Positions 62,312-64,000 of a stretch of 64,000 nt of DNA are shown here, piece after piece. Positions within the stretch are counted from its first letter, which is position 1; every line of letters starts with the position of its first letter. Made by a program: the position numbers and the translations under genes. Origin of the DNA: Bacteroidales bacterium UBA7569 (GTDB lineage Bacteria > Bacteroidota > Bacteroidia > Bacteroidales > Paludibacteraceae); contig DLLF01000028.1 in NCBI GenBank assembly GCA_002477945.1, positions 7,745-71,744 of the forward strand, written 5' to 3'. Below the pieces are notes generated by a model. That model did not search any database. It saw only the letters and a list, made by a program, of their open reading frames with translations, and had not been told where the DNA came from.

Positions 62312-63505
62312 TCAGAAAACAACAATCTTTTGTGTCTGTTTGCCTATCCGCAAGAAATAGACACCTTGCGCCAACTGACGCGTATATGTGGCAGTCACTG
62401 CTGAGTCAATCATATTACCGCTAACAGAGAACAAGCGTATAGTCTGCTCGGATTGCAACTCCAGACTCAGCACACCATCTTGCAGCGTATAGGCGATATT
62501 CTCAACCGTTTCCAAGACAGTGCTTCCCCCTTTTGTATAGGAGAGGGTGAGCGAGCCGTCTTCCTGTTCTGTCAGAACGAAATGCAGCGTAACGCCTCCG
62601 GGAACTTTCACTTTCTCTTTTGCACCCAGTTGAGTGTTCTTGAAAGTAGCCGTTGCGCCTTCCTCCAACTCCATATACGCCTCCGCCATATACCAATTGG
62701 CATTGTCGGAAGTTTTGACCATTACATAGGAATCCGCCGTAAATGCGGCAGTCAGTTTGCCTTCCACGAAGTGGTAACTTCCCAGATTCTCGTGATCGGC
62801 TTCTATACCGCAGTCTGCGCCATTAATATAACCGACCAGATAGTAGTCGCCATTGCTTGGTTCAACAACCGTTCCGCCACCGCCTTCGAACGACGACTGC
62901 CATGCAGAGCCGTTGTAGTACACATTTGCAGCATCCAAAGTAAGGTCGGGCGTCTTCCCTTTGTCACTACCGCAATTGAAGATTATCATCCCATCCACCT
63001 CGGCAGGAATTGCAATGGAGAACCAGCCTGCATGGTCAGCGACCGCCGTCATTTCCGTACCGGGCCATCCTCCCAACAAACCGCCTACGGCACCATTAAA
63101 AGTATATGCATAGACTTTTTCCCATGCTGAGGAGGAATTGTTGTAATAGATTGTATTACTAATGACCTCTACAGTACCCGTAAAAGAAGTTGTCCAACCC
63201 TCGTTGTAATAGTATCCTTTGGTTGCATCCAGGGTAAGGTCGCCCGTTTGACTTCCGGCATTATTATTGAAGATTATCTTCCCTGGCATAGCAGTGAAAT
63301 CCACAGAGAACCAGCCGTCCTGCCCATCTACGGCAGTCATCTCCGAGCCCGGCCATTCGCCCAATACTTTGCCTGCTTCACCATCCCAGCAGTAAGCATA
63401 GACATTCGTCCAAGATTTTGTGTTTTTGAAGTAAACTGTTTCCGCATTCACTGCCACAACGGCAAGCATCAACAGAAGAAAAGAAGTAATTTTTCTCATG
63501 GTCAT
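62312..63505 (-). CDS. T9SS-secreted protein with two CBM26-like starch-binding modules
   Basis: 397 residues. Signal peptide (RKITSFLLLMLAVVAVNA). Two tandem modules: VYFKNTKSWTNVYAYCWDG ... GEWPGSEMTAV ... IIFNNNAGSQTGDLTLDA, and IYYNNSSSAWEKVYAYTFNG ... GGWPGTEM ... IIFNCGSDKGKTPDLTLDA. These match CBM26-like starch-binding modules. A SusE/F-like domain may follow (YYLVGYINGADCG). The last 70 residues, with IRLFSVSGNMIDSAV and LAQGVYFLRIGKQTQKIVVF, form a T9SS type A sorting domain. No catalytic domain, so this is a binding protein. First gene of the operon; start at 63505 or 63499. Confidence 0.82.
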   Translation of the reverse strand: MTMRKITSFLLLMLAVVAVNAETVYFKNTKSWTNVYAYCWDGEAGKVLGEWPGSEMTAVDGQDGWFSVDFTAMPGKIIFNNNAGSQTGDLTLDATKGYYYNEGWTTSFTGTVEVISNTIYYNNSSSAWEKVYAYTFNGAVGGLLGGWPGTEMTAVADHAGWFSIAIPAEVDGMIIFNCGSDKGKTPDLTLDAANVYYNGSAWQSSFEGGGGTVVEPSNGDYYLVGYINGADCGIEADHENLGSYHFVEGKLTAAFTADSYVMVKTSDNANWYMAEAYMELEEGATATFKNTQLGAKEKVKVPGGVTLHFVLTEQEDGSLTLSYTKGGSTVLETVENIAYTLQDGVLSLELQSEQTIRLFSVSGNMIDSAVTATYTRQLAQGVYFLRIGKQTQKIVVF

Positions 63506-63575
63506 TGGTGTTTTTAAGGTTATTAAGTTATATTTTTCGGCTGTTGCCAACATGTTTTTTGGTACAACCGCTCTG

Positions 63576-63583
63576 CAAAGATA
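63576..63583 (-). promoter_or_regulatory. Promoter -7 element of the surface operon
   Basis: Minus-strand TATCTTTG about 70 nt before the first gene. No good TTG at -33, so strength or regulation may depend on another factor. Confidence 0.5.
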
Positions 63584-63676
63584 GCAGTTATTGCAATATA
63601 ACGGTTCATTGGCGAAGCCGAACAATCATATTTGCAAGACGAGCGGAAGAAACAAGGGGATGAAAGGACGGAACGC

Positions 63677-63919
63677 AAGTTTATGCGTTGAGAAGGGAGG
63701 GTTATGGTATTATGAGGATCGGACAAATCCATCAAACAGGACAAATGAGTAGCAACGGGAAGGGACGGAATTATTATAGACGTTCTATTTATTCGAGACG
63801 TTCCATGGAAGGATTGAGCAGATTGACCCCATAAGGCTAATTGGACATATTAGTCGGATGAGACAAACAAGGTCATCTCTCGCCCAGGGGTGCTTCAGGT
63901 CGGCTTGAGGGGTCGTTGG
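63677..63919 (+). repeat. Extended dispersed element, copy E
   Basis: AAGTTTATGCGTTG near 63677-63690, GAGGGTTAT, 9-nt-period arrays (about 63700-63745 and 63810-63872) and the core CAGGTCGGCTTGAGGGGTCG at the right end (63886-63919). Layout matches copy C at 34040-34294. With its flanks it fills 63506-64000, where I see no gene. Confidence 0.6.
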
Positions 63920-63945
63920 ATTTTACATAATCCAGACAAATGTTA

Positions 63946-63953
63946 TATCTTTG
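63946..63953 (+). promoter_or_regulatory. -7 element for a rightward gene beyond the window
   Basis: TATCTTTG 47 nt before the window edge; the nearest TTG (63916-63918) is 27 nt upstream, longer than usual spacing. Confidence 0.4.
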
Positions 63954-64000
63954 CAGTGCAAAGTCTTTCAGAGGCTTTGCATATACATAAGATAGCGTTT

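Noticed and set aside
1..64000. tRNA or rRNA genes
   Set aside because: Reading by eye I found no cloverleaf or TTCGAAT-type T-arm in the gaps; a dedicated search tool would be needed to exclude them.

Overview
The window looks like a chromosomal segment of a type IX secretion (T9SS)-positive member of the Bacteroidales (phylum Bacteroidota). The support is: promoters of the TTG-N19..21-TAnnTTTG type (TATCTTTG, TAACTTTG, TACCTTTG), few Shine-Dalgarno sequences, a porQ homologue, secreted proteins with T9SS type A C-terminal domains, Bacteroidota gene pairings (fused korA with korB, ftsZ with yqeY), and pectin/xylan enzymes with lipoprotein or Sec signals. I cannot assign a genus. No tRNA, rRNA, CRISPR array, transposase or phage gene was recognised.

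Layout. 1-3468 (+): rpsU with its own promoter and terminator, then the korA-korB 2-oxoglutarate:ferredoxin oxidoreductase operon. 3479-8763 (-): a giant T9SS cargo protein followed by a small C-terminally anchored protein. 8764-9775: a 1-kb non-coding stretch with repeats and two divergent promoters. 9776-17124 (+): the distal dcw cluster murC-ftsQ-ftsA-ftsZ, then yqeY, a TPR protein and a DedA protein. 17178-22024 (-): lepA, nhaD-type antiporter, Wzz-like protein, comF. 22309-25126 (-): GH28 polygalacturonase plus DUF4861-like protein. 25362-27622 (-): flippase and truA. 27737-29604 (-): two FKBP isomerases. 29701-33988 (-): DUF4832-like lipoprotein, MATE exporter, GH43. 34372-38860 (-): type III restriction-modification (mod-res), GC-richer than its neighbours, with in-frame palindromic inserts and an AT-rich target-recognition region. 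39301-43031 (-): porQ-cmk-ispH-pfkA. 43253-45840 (+): SpmA/SpmB-type fusion, ybeY, YtxH, holin-like and small basic proteins. 45954-49948 (-): htpG, dnaJ, grpE. 50513-63505 (-): a seven-gene, about 13-kb operon for cell-surface proteins.

The most interesting part is that last operon. It encodes two starch-binding-module (CBM26-like) secreted proteins, a small protein with a Gly/Ser-rich stretch, one membrane segment and a basic tail, an STN-beta-barrel-OmpA fusion, two paralogous proteins with a jelly-roll-like module and an Ig-like end, and a stand-alone barrel homologous to the middle of the fusion protein. The last three genes overlap by 4 nt at each junction, so they are probably translated together. 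The 3479-8763 locus repeats the cargo-plus-small-anchored-protein theme. I infer a surface assembly that binds glycan and is anchored to peptidoglycan; no function is proven.

A second theme is repeats. A short intergenic element with the core GAGGTCGGCTTGAGGGGTCG occurs five times, always in the same orientation, at intervals of about 12-16 kb. Two copies sit in a larger, roughly 250-nt degenerate element that also carries a 9-nt-period array. Coordinates of short sites were read by eye and may be off by one or two bases.
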